NCBI GenBank assembly: GCA_022842745.1
Contig: JALHPA010000259.1
Location: 1-5,430, forward strand
Direction: 5' to 3'
Source: Pirellulales bacterium
Lineage (GTDB): Bacteria; Planctomycetota; Planctomycetia; Pirellulales; JALHPA01
DNA length: 5,430 nt
The notes below the pieces were generated by a model, which had not been told where the DNA came from, searched no databases, and saw only the letters and a list, made by a program, of their open reading frames with translations. A program made the translations under genes and the position numbers. Numbering within the stretch: the first letter of the stretch is position 1; every line of letters starts with the position of its first letter. Of the stretch, positions 1-5,430 are shown one piece after another.

Positions 1-224
1 CCCCCCCCGGCCTGTTCGAATTGGTTGAGCGCCGCCAGATATCCAGGCTGGTGGACCCGCAGCAGCCGCTCGTCGGTCGCCGGTTGCCATGCGGGCCGCG
101 TGCAGCGCGCATCCAGCCCCGACCGCTCCAACTGCCGCTCGATCTGAACGAGCCGCAACGCGCGCTCCGGATGCTGCCCCGTGTTGTGGTCCTGAAAACG
201 GCGGTCGGCGTACAACAGCGTCAT
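1..224 (-). CDS. Histone deacetylase / AcuC-family deacetylase, N-terminal part (cut by window edge)
   Basis: This is the first 74 codons of a gene that continues past the left edge. The protein starts MTLLYADRRFQDHNTGQHPE and goes on with an RALRL stretch, then LLRVHQPGYLAAL near residues 54-66. The order Y-x-D, H-x-TG-x-HPER and L-x-x-VH-x-x-Y-L matches the N-terminus of class I/II histone deacetylase-like amidohydrolases (AcuC, acetylpolyamine amidohydrolase). These are Zn-dependent enzymes that remove acetyl groups from lysine or polyamines, normally in the cytoplasm. The catalytic His pair and the Zn ligands lie outside the window, so activity cannot be judged. The usual HPERPERL is HPERALRL here. 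The ATG at 224-222 fits the family start, but there is no purine-rich RBS because an inverted repeat ends 5 nt upstream. The gene lies 79 bp downstream of the ferredoxin on the same strand. Family assignment is firm; the substrate is unknown. Confidence 0.85.
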   Translation of the reverse strand, partial: MTLLYADRRFQDHNTGQHPERALRLVQIERQLERSGLDARCTRPAWQPATDERLLRVHQPGYLAALNQFEQAGG

Positions 225-229
225 CGTCG

Positions 230-289
230 AAAAAGGTGTCGGGAACCTTATTTTTGCGAACGGCCGGAAACGGTTCCTGACACCTTTTT
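230..289. repeat. Imperfect inverted repeat, REP-like hairpin
   Basis: The left arm AAAAAGGTGTCGGGAACC (230-247) and right arm GGTTCCTGACACCTTTTT (272-289) are reverse complements over 18 bp with one mismatch (G241 opposite T278, a G-T wobble). A 24-nt AT-richer spacer lies between them. Long arms with an A-run outside one end and a T-run outside the other resemble stand-alone palindromic elements mobilised by REP-associated tyrosine transposases. I recall this GGTGTCAGGAACC core as recurrent in planctomycete genomes, but that is memory and not a search. No transposase is visible in the window. The element fills most of the gap between the ferredoxin stop and the deacetylase start. Confidence 0.7.
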
Positions 290-290
290 T
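230..290 (-). terminator. Possible intrinsic (bidirectional) terminator after the ferredoxin gene
   Basis: Read on the minus strand, the ferredoxin stop is followed after 13 nt by an A-run, a 13-bp GC-containing stem, a 24-nt loop and then five Ts. That is the form of a Rho-independent terminator, and the A/T flanks make it roughly symmetric, so it could work both ways. The loop is long for a classical terminator and the structure is also explained by a REP-like element, so termination is an inference. Confidence 0.35.
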
Positions 291-303
291 CCAAGTCCTG
301 CCG

Positions 304-663
304 TCATTTACTCGTCCACACCACCGGCGTCGGCTGGATGTCGTCGGCCGGACGCTTCCCCGCGTCGACCCGGCCGCTCCCCGCGAATCGGCTGATCGCC
401 CGCACCGCCATGTCTTGTTCGCAGAGAATCTGGCAGCTCAGCCGCACCCCGTTCAATCCCCGCGCCGCCAGCAGGTCCTTCTCCGCCTGCGTCATCCGTT
501 CTGGCTCGCCCGATACGAACTCGACCCGGCAGGTCGTACAACGGGCGTTCCCCCCGCAGGCATGCAACTGGTCGATCTTGGCCACGTCGACCAGCGCGTT
601 AACCAGCCGGGTCCCGGAAGGAACTTCAAAATCGCCGACTCCCTCGACGGTAAGTTTCGACAT
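304..663 (-). CDS. 2Fe-2S ferredoxin-type protein
   Basis: A 119-residue soluble electron carrier with a single [2Fe-2S] domain. The cluster cysteines are visible as HACGGNARCTTCRV (C36, C42, C45) plus C77 in RLSCQ, giving CX5CX2CX31C. The five-residue first spacing is that of adrenodoxin-type and adenylate-cyclase-linked ferredoxin domains; plant-type ferredoxins have four. An extra Cys, C81, lies four residues after the last ligand. The N-terminal beta strand (KLTVEGVGDFEVPSGTRLVNAL) is typical of the beta-grasp fold. The tail after C77 is about 42 residues, rather long and hydrophilic, ending in WTSK. The ATG at 663-661 is preceded by AAGGAAAT (minus strand, around 679-672), a usable RBS with a slightly long spacer. 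The redox partner is unknown, and no reductase or P450 is nearby. The deacetylase follows on the same strand behind a hairpin. Confidence 0.9.
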   Translation of the reverse strand: MSKLTVEGVGDFEVPSGTRLVNALVDVAKIDQLHACGGNARCTTCRVEFVSGEPERMTQAEKDLLAARGLNGVRLSCQILCEQDMAVRAISRFAGSGRVDAGKRPADDIQPTPVVWTSK

Positions 664-832
664 GGAGCTTTATTTCCTTGCAAATGGGTAAACGCTGGTT
701 TCGGCGGTCCATGGTACCGTGCCGGACAGCCGCCGCTGCGGAACGGTATCCCGAACCGCCGCCTGCCAGGGCGCAATGTACCCTCGAACCGCGTCCAATC
801 CCAGGGTCGCCGATACGGCGAACCACGGGGGT

Positions 833-844
833 CGCGGTACCGCG
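833..844. promoter_or_regulatory. 12-bp perfect palindrome, possible operator
   Basis: CGCGGTACCGCG equals its own reverse complement. It lies in the divergent intergenic region, about 50 bp upstream of the proposed rightward -35 element. Its position and symmetry would suit a dimeric regulator, but a GC-rich 12-bp palindrome can also arise by chance, and I saw no second full copy. Confidence 0.2.
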
Positions 845-892
845 GACGGCTCAGAGAGAACCAACGCCGAGCGATCCCCCGGCGCCTCCCGC

Positions 893-921
893 TTGGCTCC
901 CAGCGACGGGCGGTACATAAT
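893..921 (+). promoter_or_regulatory. Candidate sigma-70-type promoter for the chorismate-lyase-like gene
   Basis: A -35-like TTGGCT (893-898; four of six consensus bases) is followed after exactly 17 nt by a -10-like CATAAT (916-921; five of six). The -10 lies in one of the few AT-rich patches of the gap. Transcription would begin near 928, giving a leader of about 45 nt before the GTG at 974. Spacing and position are good, but this rests on consensus matching alone. Confidence 0.35.
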
Positions 922-973
922 TTGCCAATTGGTCCAGCCGCGCCGCTTCGTTGATCCAACCCCGGACATAGCC

Positions 974-1525
974 GTGCGTTCGACTCCTGGTGTGACGCTG
1001 GAATTGGAATCGCTGATTGGATTGTTCTATGCCGATGCGGCTGCCCTGGGGCAGTTCCAATCGGTAGCCCGCGCGGACACCCCCCCCGTCTACCGCGCCC
1101 TGCTCCACCATGAGCACCACATGACCGTAACCGTGGAGAACTTCCACGGCGGGCCGGTCGATGTCGAGGTGCTCGAGACTCGCACCGACGGCGACCGCTA
1201 TGCCCGCAAGATCCTCCTCCGCCGCCAATCGGATGGCGCCGTCGTGCAATTCGGAATCGTGCGGATCAACCTGGGAATTGTCGATGCTTCAGTCCGGCAG
1301 GCGATCGAAAGCCAAAAGCTGCCGCTGGGCCGGGTGCTGATCGAGCACGGCGTGCTTCGCAAGATTCACCTGTTGCAACTGTGGCGCGTGCGGCCGGGGC
1401 CGGATCTTTGCCAGATGTTCACCATGCGCCCCGACCAGGCCACCTACGGCCGCACCGCGGTCATCGAATGCAATGGCGAGGCCGCCGTCGAGCTGCTTGA
1501 AATCGTCACGCCGGTCGTCGAGTAA
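974..1525 (+). CDS. Chorismate pyruvate-lyase-like protein (UbiC / DUF98 fold)
   Basis: A 183-residue protein resembling the chorismate lyase superfamily, whose characterised members cleave chorismate to 4-hydroxybenzoate and pyruvate. Supporting stretches are HHEHHMTVTVE (45-55), RKILLRRQSDGAVVQFGIVR (78-97), PLGRVLIEHGVLR (117-129, like the PLGRYLF region of E. coli UbiC), and YGRTAVIECNGEAAVELLEI (158-177). By this rough alignment, R78 and E176 sit where UbiC has its catalytic Arg and Glu; I infer this without a computed alignment. There is no signal peptide or membrane segment. The open frame extends upstream to 719, but that part has random-looking composition and overlaps the promoter region. 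I chose GTG 974, with GTG 992 and TTG 929 as alternatives; none has a strong RBS. Codons 36-38 contain a run of eight Cs (1080-1087) with the frame intact. The family call is fair; the in vivo reaction is uncertain. Confidence 0.75.
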   Translation: MRSTPGVTLELESLIGLFYADAAALGQFQSVARADTPPVYRALLHHEHHMTVTVENFHGGPVDVEVLETRTDGDRYARKILLRRQSDGAVVQFGIVRINLGIVDASVRQAIESQKLPLGRVLIEHGVLRKIHLLQLWRVRPGPDLCQMFTMRPDQATYGRTAVIECNGEAAVELLEIVTPVVE

Positions 1526-1552
1526 ACTGTCGAGTAAATTCTCAAGTGAGCT
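1517..1552 (+). repeat. 12-bp tandem duplication spanning the stop codon
   Basis: GTCGAGTAAACT (1517-1528) is followed directly by GTCGAGTAAATT (1529-1540), an 11/12 match. A third, decayed unit CTCAAGTGAGCT (1541-1552) matches 8/12. Each unit is four codons long and reads Val-Glu-stop in the frame of the preceding gene (Leu-Lys-stop in the third), so there are three in-frame stops in a row. This looks like a slippage duplication of the gene's 3' end. Confidence 0.8.
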
Positions 1553-1694
1553 AGCACGGTCGATACCGGACCTTGGGCAATCGGCGTAGCGTCATTTTGC
1601 CTGTTTTGCTAGGCTGCGCAGTCAAGGCAAGTTCCGGGTATTGGCCGCTCCGAGGAATTTTCCCGGTGGCGGCGTTGTTTTCGTTTTTGCGCAT

Positions 1695-1699
1695 GGAGG
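1695..1699 (+). promoter_or_regulatory. Ribosome binding site deciding the yhaO-like start
   Basis: GGAGG lies 4 nt before the ATG at 1704. The frame is open back to a TTG at 1641, but the upstream codons do not look like the family and have no comparable site. MSARPFRFLQSSDFHLE is the expected beginning of an SbcD/YhaO-type protein. Confidence 0.75.
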
Positions 1700-1703
1700 C
1701 GCC

Positions 1704-2924
1704 ATGTCGGCTCGCCCATTCCGATTTCTGCAATCGTCGGACTTCCATCTCGAGTTGCCCCCCGGCGGCCTGGTGGAAATTCCGGAGAGTCTGCGATCCC
1801 TATTGCTCGACGCGCCCTACCGTGCCGCGGCCAACGTCTTCGACGCCGCGCTGCGCGAACAAGTCGACTTCGTTCTTCTCTGCGGCGATCTGGTCGATCC
1901 CCATCGAGCCGGACCGAGGGGAACCGCCTTTCTGCGCGATCAATTCGAGCGCCTGCGCGAGCGGGGCATCGACGTTTATTGGGCGTTGGGCGCCGCCGAG
2001 GCCGCCTGCGACATCCGTCCCTTGGAGCGTTGGCCCTCCAATCTCCACCTATTTCCCTCCACGCACGTCGAGCGGTACCACCGGCCCTTGTCCGGGGCCG
2101 CCGGAGTCGAGATCTGCGGGCACAGTTGGAATCCCTCCCCGGACAGTCCGCAACCGCCGCTGATCCCGTCCGCATCGGGCGCTTATCGGATCTTCGCGGC
2201 CTACGCCGACGCCCCCGACCCTCGGCACTTCGCCGGGGAAATTCACTATTGGGCCTTGGGGGGTGAGCACGAGCCTACCTTGCCTGGGACGCACTCTCCG
2301 GTCATCCATCATGCCGGCGCTCCTCAGGGGCGCAATTTCGACGAAACCGGCGTCCGCGGCTGCACGCTGGTCGAGGTCGACGCGAGTGGGACGGCCTCGC
2401 TCCGACCGCTGGCCAGCGACGTCGTCCGCTACGAGCGATTGACGCTAACGCTGCCTGAATCTTTCGATTCCGCCGATATTGCCGCCGAGTTGCACGCTGG
2501 CGCCCTCCGCGCATGCGAGAACAACCCCCGAATCCCGTTGATGATCTCCTGGCGGTTGGCCGCGGCCTGGCGGCATTCTCGCGCCGACCTGCTGGCTCGC
2601 TGCGAACATTGGCTCTCGGGACTGCGAGCGGAATTCGGCGGCTGGGCGCAAGTGCATATCGCGGGCCTGGAGATCGACCCTCCCCCCGTTGCCCCCCCCT
2701 TGCTCTTGGAAGCCGAAAATGTGGCGGCGGATTATGCCCGCGCCCTGGCCGACCTGCGCCGTCGGGGCCAGGCGCCCTCGCGGGTCGATTCCTATTGGCA
2801 ATCGTTCGACCAACCGCTTGTGGATATCCTGTCGTTCAACCGTGCGGCGGCGCGCGACCGCGCCTTGGCGGAAGCCGCCTGGCTGGGAGTCGAATTGCTG
2901 GTCCCGGAGGAGACACGCTCATGA
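1704..2924 (+). CDS. yhaO: YhaO/SbcD-like metallophosphoesterase-fold protein with a degenerate metal site
   Basis: A 406-residue protein of the Mre11/SbcD/YhaO type, expected to partner the coiled-coil ATPase encoded next. The first metal motifs are intact: SSDFHLE (D13, H15) and LLCGDLVD (D62, D65). Further along come CGHSW (138-142) and a conserved exit segment, HHAGAPQGRNFDETGVRG (202-219), very like the SbcD 'SGSxxGRxFDExGxKG' signature. Other metal ligands are missing. The place of GNH(D/E) reads GAAE (96-99), the expected His of the L-x-x-H strand is replaced in FAAYAD (164-169), and GHxH reads GGEH (186-189). Residues beyond about 230 form a mostly helical, Arg/Ala-rich C-terminal part, probably the partner-binding region. 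Its stop overlaps the yhaN-like start by ATGA, so the two are translationally coupled. There is a run of eight Cs at 2692-2699 with the frame intact. Fold and pairing are solid; nuclease activity is doubtful. Confidence 0.85.
   Translation: MSARPFRFLQSSDFHLELPPGGLVEIPESLRSLLLDAPYRAAANVFDAALREQVDFVLLCGDLVDPHRAGPRGTAFLRDQFERLRERGIDVYWALGAAEAACDIRPLERWPSNLHLFPSTHVERYHRPLSGAAGVEICGHSWNPSPDSPQPPLIPSASGAYRIFAAYADAPDPRHFAGEIHYWALGGEHEPTLPGTHSPVIHHAGAPQGRNFDETGVRGCTLVEVDASGTASLRPLASDVVRYERLTLTLPESFDSADIAAELHAGALRACENNPRIPLMISWRLAAAWRHSRADLLARCEHWLSGLRAEFGGWAQVHIAGLEIDPPPVAPPLLLEAENVAADYARALADLRRRGQAPSRVDSYWQSFDQPLVDILSFNRAAARDRALAEAAWLGVELLVPEETRS
2906..2912 (+). promoter_or_regulatory. Ribosome binding site for the yhaN-like gene inside the yhaO-like gene
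   Basis: GGAGGAG lies 8 nt before the ATG at 2921, within the last codons of the preceding gene. The two genes share ATGA (2921-2924). A strong site plus the 4-nt overlap indicates coupled synthesis of the two proteins, as expected for subunits of one complex. Confidence 0.8.
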
Positions 2925-5430
2925 ATTTCGACGAGCTCACCATCGACCGGTTCGGGGTCTGGCGAAAGCTTCACCTGGGGAAATTCAGTCCAGGGCCGAA
3001 CGTCCTCTTCGGACCCAACGAAGCCGGCAAGTCCACCTTGCTCGAGTTCTGCCGCGGTGTGCTGTACGGTTTCACTCCCAAGCGTGAAGCCTACCTGATC
3101 GACCGCGAGGGAGGCCCCTCCGGCGGGACGCTCGTCGGCACGCGCTCTCAGTCTCGGGTTCGTATCGCGCGGCGGCTGCGATCGCCCGAATCCATTGATG
3201 GCGCCCCGGCCAATGCGGATCGAGTCGAATGGCTGGACGTCTCGGTCGACGACCATCCTTGGCCCTCGACGCAACTGGACGATCTCCTTGACGGTATCGA
3301 CGGCGCCGTATTTGAAAACGTCTTCGCCGTCGGCTTGGACGAAATGCAGGAACTCGGCACGCTCTCCGGCAGCGAGGCGGCGCGAATGCTGGCCGATCTC
3401 TCGACCGGCATCAGCCGCCGCTCGCTGGGCGAGGCGCTTGAGGAATTGGCGGCCGGGCGCGAACGCTTACTCTCCCCCACCGGCCAGCAAGGCCAAATCG
3501 CCGAACTTCGTGCCCGCCGCGGCCGGTTGCTCGACTCGGCCCGGCAGGCCGCCGCCGCGACCGATCAGTACGCGCGGTTGAACCAGGAATGCTCGTCGTT
3601 GGACGCCGAACTGGCGACAGTTGACGAGGAGCATCGGGAAGCTGCCCGCGAGCTCGCCCGGCTTGAGGCGGTCGAACGGGTCCGCGAGCCGTGGCAAGAG
3701 CGGCAAGCGATCGACGAGCGGCTTGCCGGATTGGGTTCGATCCCAGATCTGCCGCCGGACGCCCTGGCCCGCATGCGCGCCCTCGAAACGTCGCTCGTCC
3801 GTCTTCGCCGTCGGCGCAAAAAACTGGCGACCTCGCACAAACGCCTTCGCGCCGATCGCACCACCATTTCCCCCCAGGACCGCCTCTGGCGGCAATCGGC
3901 CCGCATCCAAGCCCTCGCCGAACACGACGCCTGGCTGGCCACGCTCGAACAACAGGTTCGCGAAGGCGCGGCACTAGTCGCTCAGTTCGACAAGCGGGTC
4001 CAGCAGGAGCGCGAGCGCCTTGGCCTCTCCGGCAATCCCACCGCTCCCGCCCCAACCGGCTTTTCGCCCCGCAATCTGCTTGCCTTGCGCGCTCCGGCGG
4101 CCGCCCTCCGCGAGACGCGACGCCGCTCCAAAATCACCCGGCAGGAGATCGTCAGCCATCGAGACGCGCAAGGCCACGAGCGGCGGCAAATGCAAACCGT
4201 CCTCGCCGGCCGTGGAAACTCCGACCTGACTACGGCCCTGGCCCGGCAGGGCGAACTGGTCGCCGCCTACCGCCGCCGGTTGCAGTTGGACGATCGCCTC
4301 GACCAGTTAGCCCTGCATAAGGAGGAAACCACGGAAAACCTGGCCGATCAGGAGCTGCGCCAGGTGCTGCCGCTGTGGGTGCTCTGCGTGCTCGGCGCGT
4401 TCGTCGTCGTCGGGGGGGGGCTGGTCCTCGCCGGCCTGGTCCTGGGAAGCGGAATGCTTGGCCCCGCCCGCTGGCCCATGGTGATTTTTGGAGCGCTGGG
4501 TGCAGGCGGCGCTATCCTAAGCAAATACTGGTTGGAAAAGACGGCCGAAGACAACCTCGAGTCGCTCGATAAGCAATTGGCGATGCTGGAGGGACAAATC
4601 ACCTCCGCCAAGCAAGAACGTGACGAGCTGGACGAATCGCTCCCGCAAGGGGGAGGCTCGCTCACCAGCCGCTTGCAAGCCGCCGAAGCGGAGCTCAAGG
4701 CCCTCGAGGACTTGCTTCCTGCCAATGCCCGGCAGACCACCGCCGAGCAGGAATGGCAGGCCCTGCGGGAGCGAGCCAAAACCGCCCACGACGACTACCG
4801 CAAAGCCCGCCGCCGGTGGGAACAAGCGCTGGCCAGCCTCGATCTCCCCACGGACTGGACCCCCGCCCGCGTCCGCCAATTGGCCCAGCAGGCGGCCGAT
4901 TGGCAACAATTGCAGCGCCAGTCGGACCAGGCCCGCGAGGACCTCGACCGCAAAAAGAAGGAACTCGCGGCGCTTGCAACGCGCATCGACCAGCTTTGCG
5001 CCGATGCCGGTTGGGAACGGCCCGCCGCCAACGCCGCTTCGCCCACCGGACCCTTGGAAACGCTCCGCGCACTGCGGCGCGCGCTGCGAACCGAGGAAGA
5101 CCTCGTTGCCCGACGCGAGACACTCGACCGCCGGCTGTCGAGACTTCGCCGCTTGCGCGGATCGATCGATCGGCGTGGCCGCCTGGTCGCGCGGCGGCGA
5201 CGCAAACTGCTCTCGGCCGCAGGCGTCGCCGACCGGAAAGAGTTCGAGCGTCAAAGCCACCTCCGCGTCGAGTGGGATCGGCTGGTCGCTCGCCGCGCCG
5301 ACCTGGACCGGGTCATTCGCGAGGCATTGGCCAACGACAGCCTCGATCACGCCTCCGCCCCGTTATTTCATCATCTAGAGTCCACCCTGGTGGCAGAGTC
5401 ACGGCGAATGGCCGCGGACCGGCTGCAAGC
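2921..5430 (+). CDS. yhaN: YhaN-like SMC/SbcC-type ATPase with a membrane hairpin (3' end outside the window)
   Basis: Open for 836 codons to the window edge; family members are usually around 950-1,200 residues. The N-terminus (MNFDELTIDRFGVW) leads to a Walker A motif, GPNEAGKST, at residues 31-39, as in YhaN and Rad50/SbcC ATPase heads. A family-like segment, VFENVFAVGLDEMQELGTL, lies at 130-148. Residues about 180-480 and 538-830 are rich in Glu, Arg, Gln, Leu and Ala and form long coiled coils. Between them, residues about 483-508 and 518-534 are two hydrophobic helices joined by a short loop (GSGMLGPARW): a membrane hairpin where Rad50/SbcC carries a CxxC zinc hook. I see no CxxC in that part. 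Walker B and the signature motif must lie beyond the window. The protein probably uses ATP to gate DNA access to its YhaO-like partner at the membrane, inferred from SbcCD. A run of nine Gs at 4412-4420 codes for part of the first helix. The long minus-strand open frames inside are GC-driven shadows. Confidence 0.9.
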   Translation, partial: MNFDELTIDRFGVWRKLHLGKFSPGPNVLFGPNEAGKSTLLEFCRGVLYGFTPKREAYLIDREGGPSGGTLVGTRSQSRVRIARRLRSPESIDGAPANADRVEWLDVSVDDHPWPSTQLDDLLDGIDGAVFENVFAVGLDEMQELGTLSGSEAARMLADLSTGISRRSLGEALEELAAGRERLLSPTGQQGQIAELRARRGRLLDSARQAAAATDQYARLNQECSSLDAELATVDEEHREAARELARLEAVERVREPWQERQAIDERLAGLGSIPDLPPDALARMRALETSLVRLRRRRKKLATSHKRLRADRTTISPQDRLWRQSARIQALAEHDAWLATLEQQVREGAALVAQFDKRVQQERERLGLSGNPTAPAPTGFSPRNLLALRAPAAALRETRRRSKITRQEIVSHRDAQGHERRQMQTVLAGRGNSDLTTALARQGELVAAYRRRLQLDDRLDQLALHKEETTENLADQELRQVLPLWVLCVLGAFVVVGGGLVLAGLVLGSGMLGPARWPMVIFGALGAGGAILSKYWLEKTAEDNLESLDKQLAMLEGQITSAKQERDELDESLPQGGGSLTSRLQAAEAELKALEDLLPANARQTTAEQEWQALRERAKTAHDDYRKARRRWEQALASLDLPTDWTPARVRQLAQQAADWQQLQRQSDQAREDLDRKKKELAALATRIDQLCADAGWERPAANAASPTGPLETLRALRRALRTEEDLVARRETLDRRLSRLRRLRGSIDRRGRLVARRRRKLLSAAGVADRKEFERQSHLRVEWDRLVARRADLDRVIREALANDSLDHASAPLFHHLESTLVAESRRMAADRLQ
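4412..4420 (+). repeat. Nine-G homopolymer inside the first membrane helix of the yhaN-like gene
   Basis: A run of nine Gs codes for three glycines (residues 498-500). The frame before and after is consistent with one protein. Tracts of this length can slip during replication or be miscounted in sequencing. A one-base change here would cut the protein off inside its membrane hairpin. Confidence 0.6.

Larger units (their letters stand above)
664..973. other. Divergent intergenic region without a convincing gene
   Basis: This 310-bp gap separates the leftward ferredoxin from the rightward chorismate-lyase-like gene, so it should carry promoters for both directions. I see one plausible rightward promoter (893-921), a 12-bp perfect palindrome (833-844) and an RBS for the ferredoxin near 673-679. 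A 99-codon minus-strand open frame (969-670) spans it. It has no recognisable domain and no RBS, and its residue make-up looks random, so I do not call it a gene. I could not pick out a clear leftward promoter. Confidence 0.6.

Noticed and set aside
670..969. A 99-codon minus-strand open frame ending 6 bp before the ferredoxin start
   Set aside because: Its position would suit an operon leader gene, but there is no RBS, no recognisable motif, and the residue make-up looks like translated non-coding DNA. It also overlaps the best rightward promoter candidate.
719..973. N-terminal extension of the chorismate-lyase-like frame back to an ATG at 719
   Set aside because: The 85 extra residues are Arg/Pro/Ser-rich with no family resemblance, and they cover the palindrome and promoter. 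The conserved part begins after GTG 974.
1080..1087. Possible frameshift at the C8 run in the chorismate-lyase-like gene
   Set aside because: Family-like sequence continues in the same frame on both sides, so the run is read correctly as it stands.
1597..1630. TTGCCT...AGGCAA inverted repeat around an 8-bp palindrome, considered as a terminator before the yhaO-like gene
   Set aside because: The outer stem is only 6 bp with a 22-nt loop and there is no T-run after it, so it is too weak to call.
1641..1703. TTG start at 1641 for the yhaO-like gene
   Set aside because: The ATG at 1704 has GGAGG 4 nt upstream and gives the expected family N-terminus; the added residues do not match the family.
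4517..5350. A 277-codon minus-strand open frame opposite the yhaN-like gene
   Set aside because: It is antisense to a clear coiled-coil coding region, has no domain, and is explained by the GC-rich codon pattern, like the other long minus-strand frames at 3411-4055 and 2792-3274.

Overview
The window is GC-rich bacterial chromosomal DNA with five protein genes and no RNA genes, CRISPR array or transposase. The gene content suggests a Planctomycetota-type genome: a divergent YhaO/YhaN (SbcD/SbcC-like) pair, a stand-alone UbiC/DUF98-like protein, few strong Shine-Dalgarno sites, and a GGTGTCAGGAACC-type hairpin of a kind I associate with that phylum. This assignment is from memory and inference, not from a search.

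Layout. The left part is transcribed leftwards. A short 2Fe-2S ferredoxin (663 to 304) is followed by the N-terminal 74 residues of a histone deacetylase/AcuC-family deacetylase (224 to 1), cut by the window edge. Between them, at 230-290, lies an imperfect inverted repeat with A/T-tract flanks. It ends only 5 nt before the deacetylase start codon and could act as a REP-like element, a terminator, or both. A 310-bp divergent intergenic region (664-973) has no convincing gene. It holds a 12-bp palindrome and a plausible promoter for the rightward genes.

The right part is transcribed rightwards. A chorismate pyruvate-lyase-like protein (974-1525) ends in a 12-bp tandem duplication that copies its own stop codon. 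After a 178-bp gap come two translationally coupled genes sharing an ATGA overlap. The first is a YhaO-like metallophosphoesterase-fold protein (1704-2924). The second is a YhaN-like ATPase with long coiled coils (2921 to beyond 5430, cut by the window).

How the genes work together. The YhaO/YhaN pair looks like a membrane-attached relative of the Mre11-Rad50/SbcCD DNA-processing complex. The ATPase has a clear Walker A motif. Where SbcC/Rad50 would have a zinc hook, it has a two-helix membrane hairpin. The most notable point is that the phosphoesterase partner keeps the first metal-site motifs (DxH, GDxxD) but has lost the GNH(D/E) motif and the first His of GHxH, so it may be catalytically inactive or re-purposed. 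The ferredoxin, deacetylase and chorismate-lyase-like genes have no obvious functional link to this pair.
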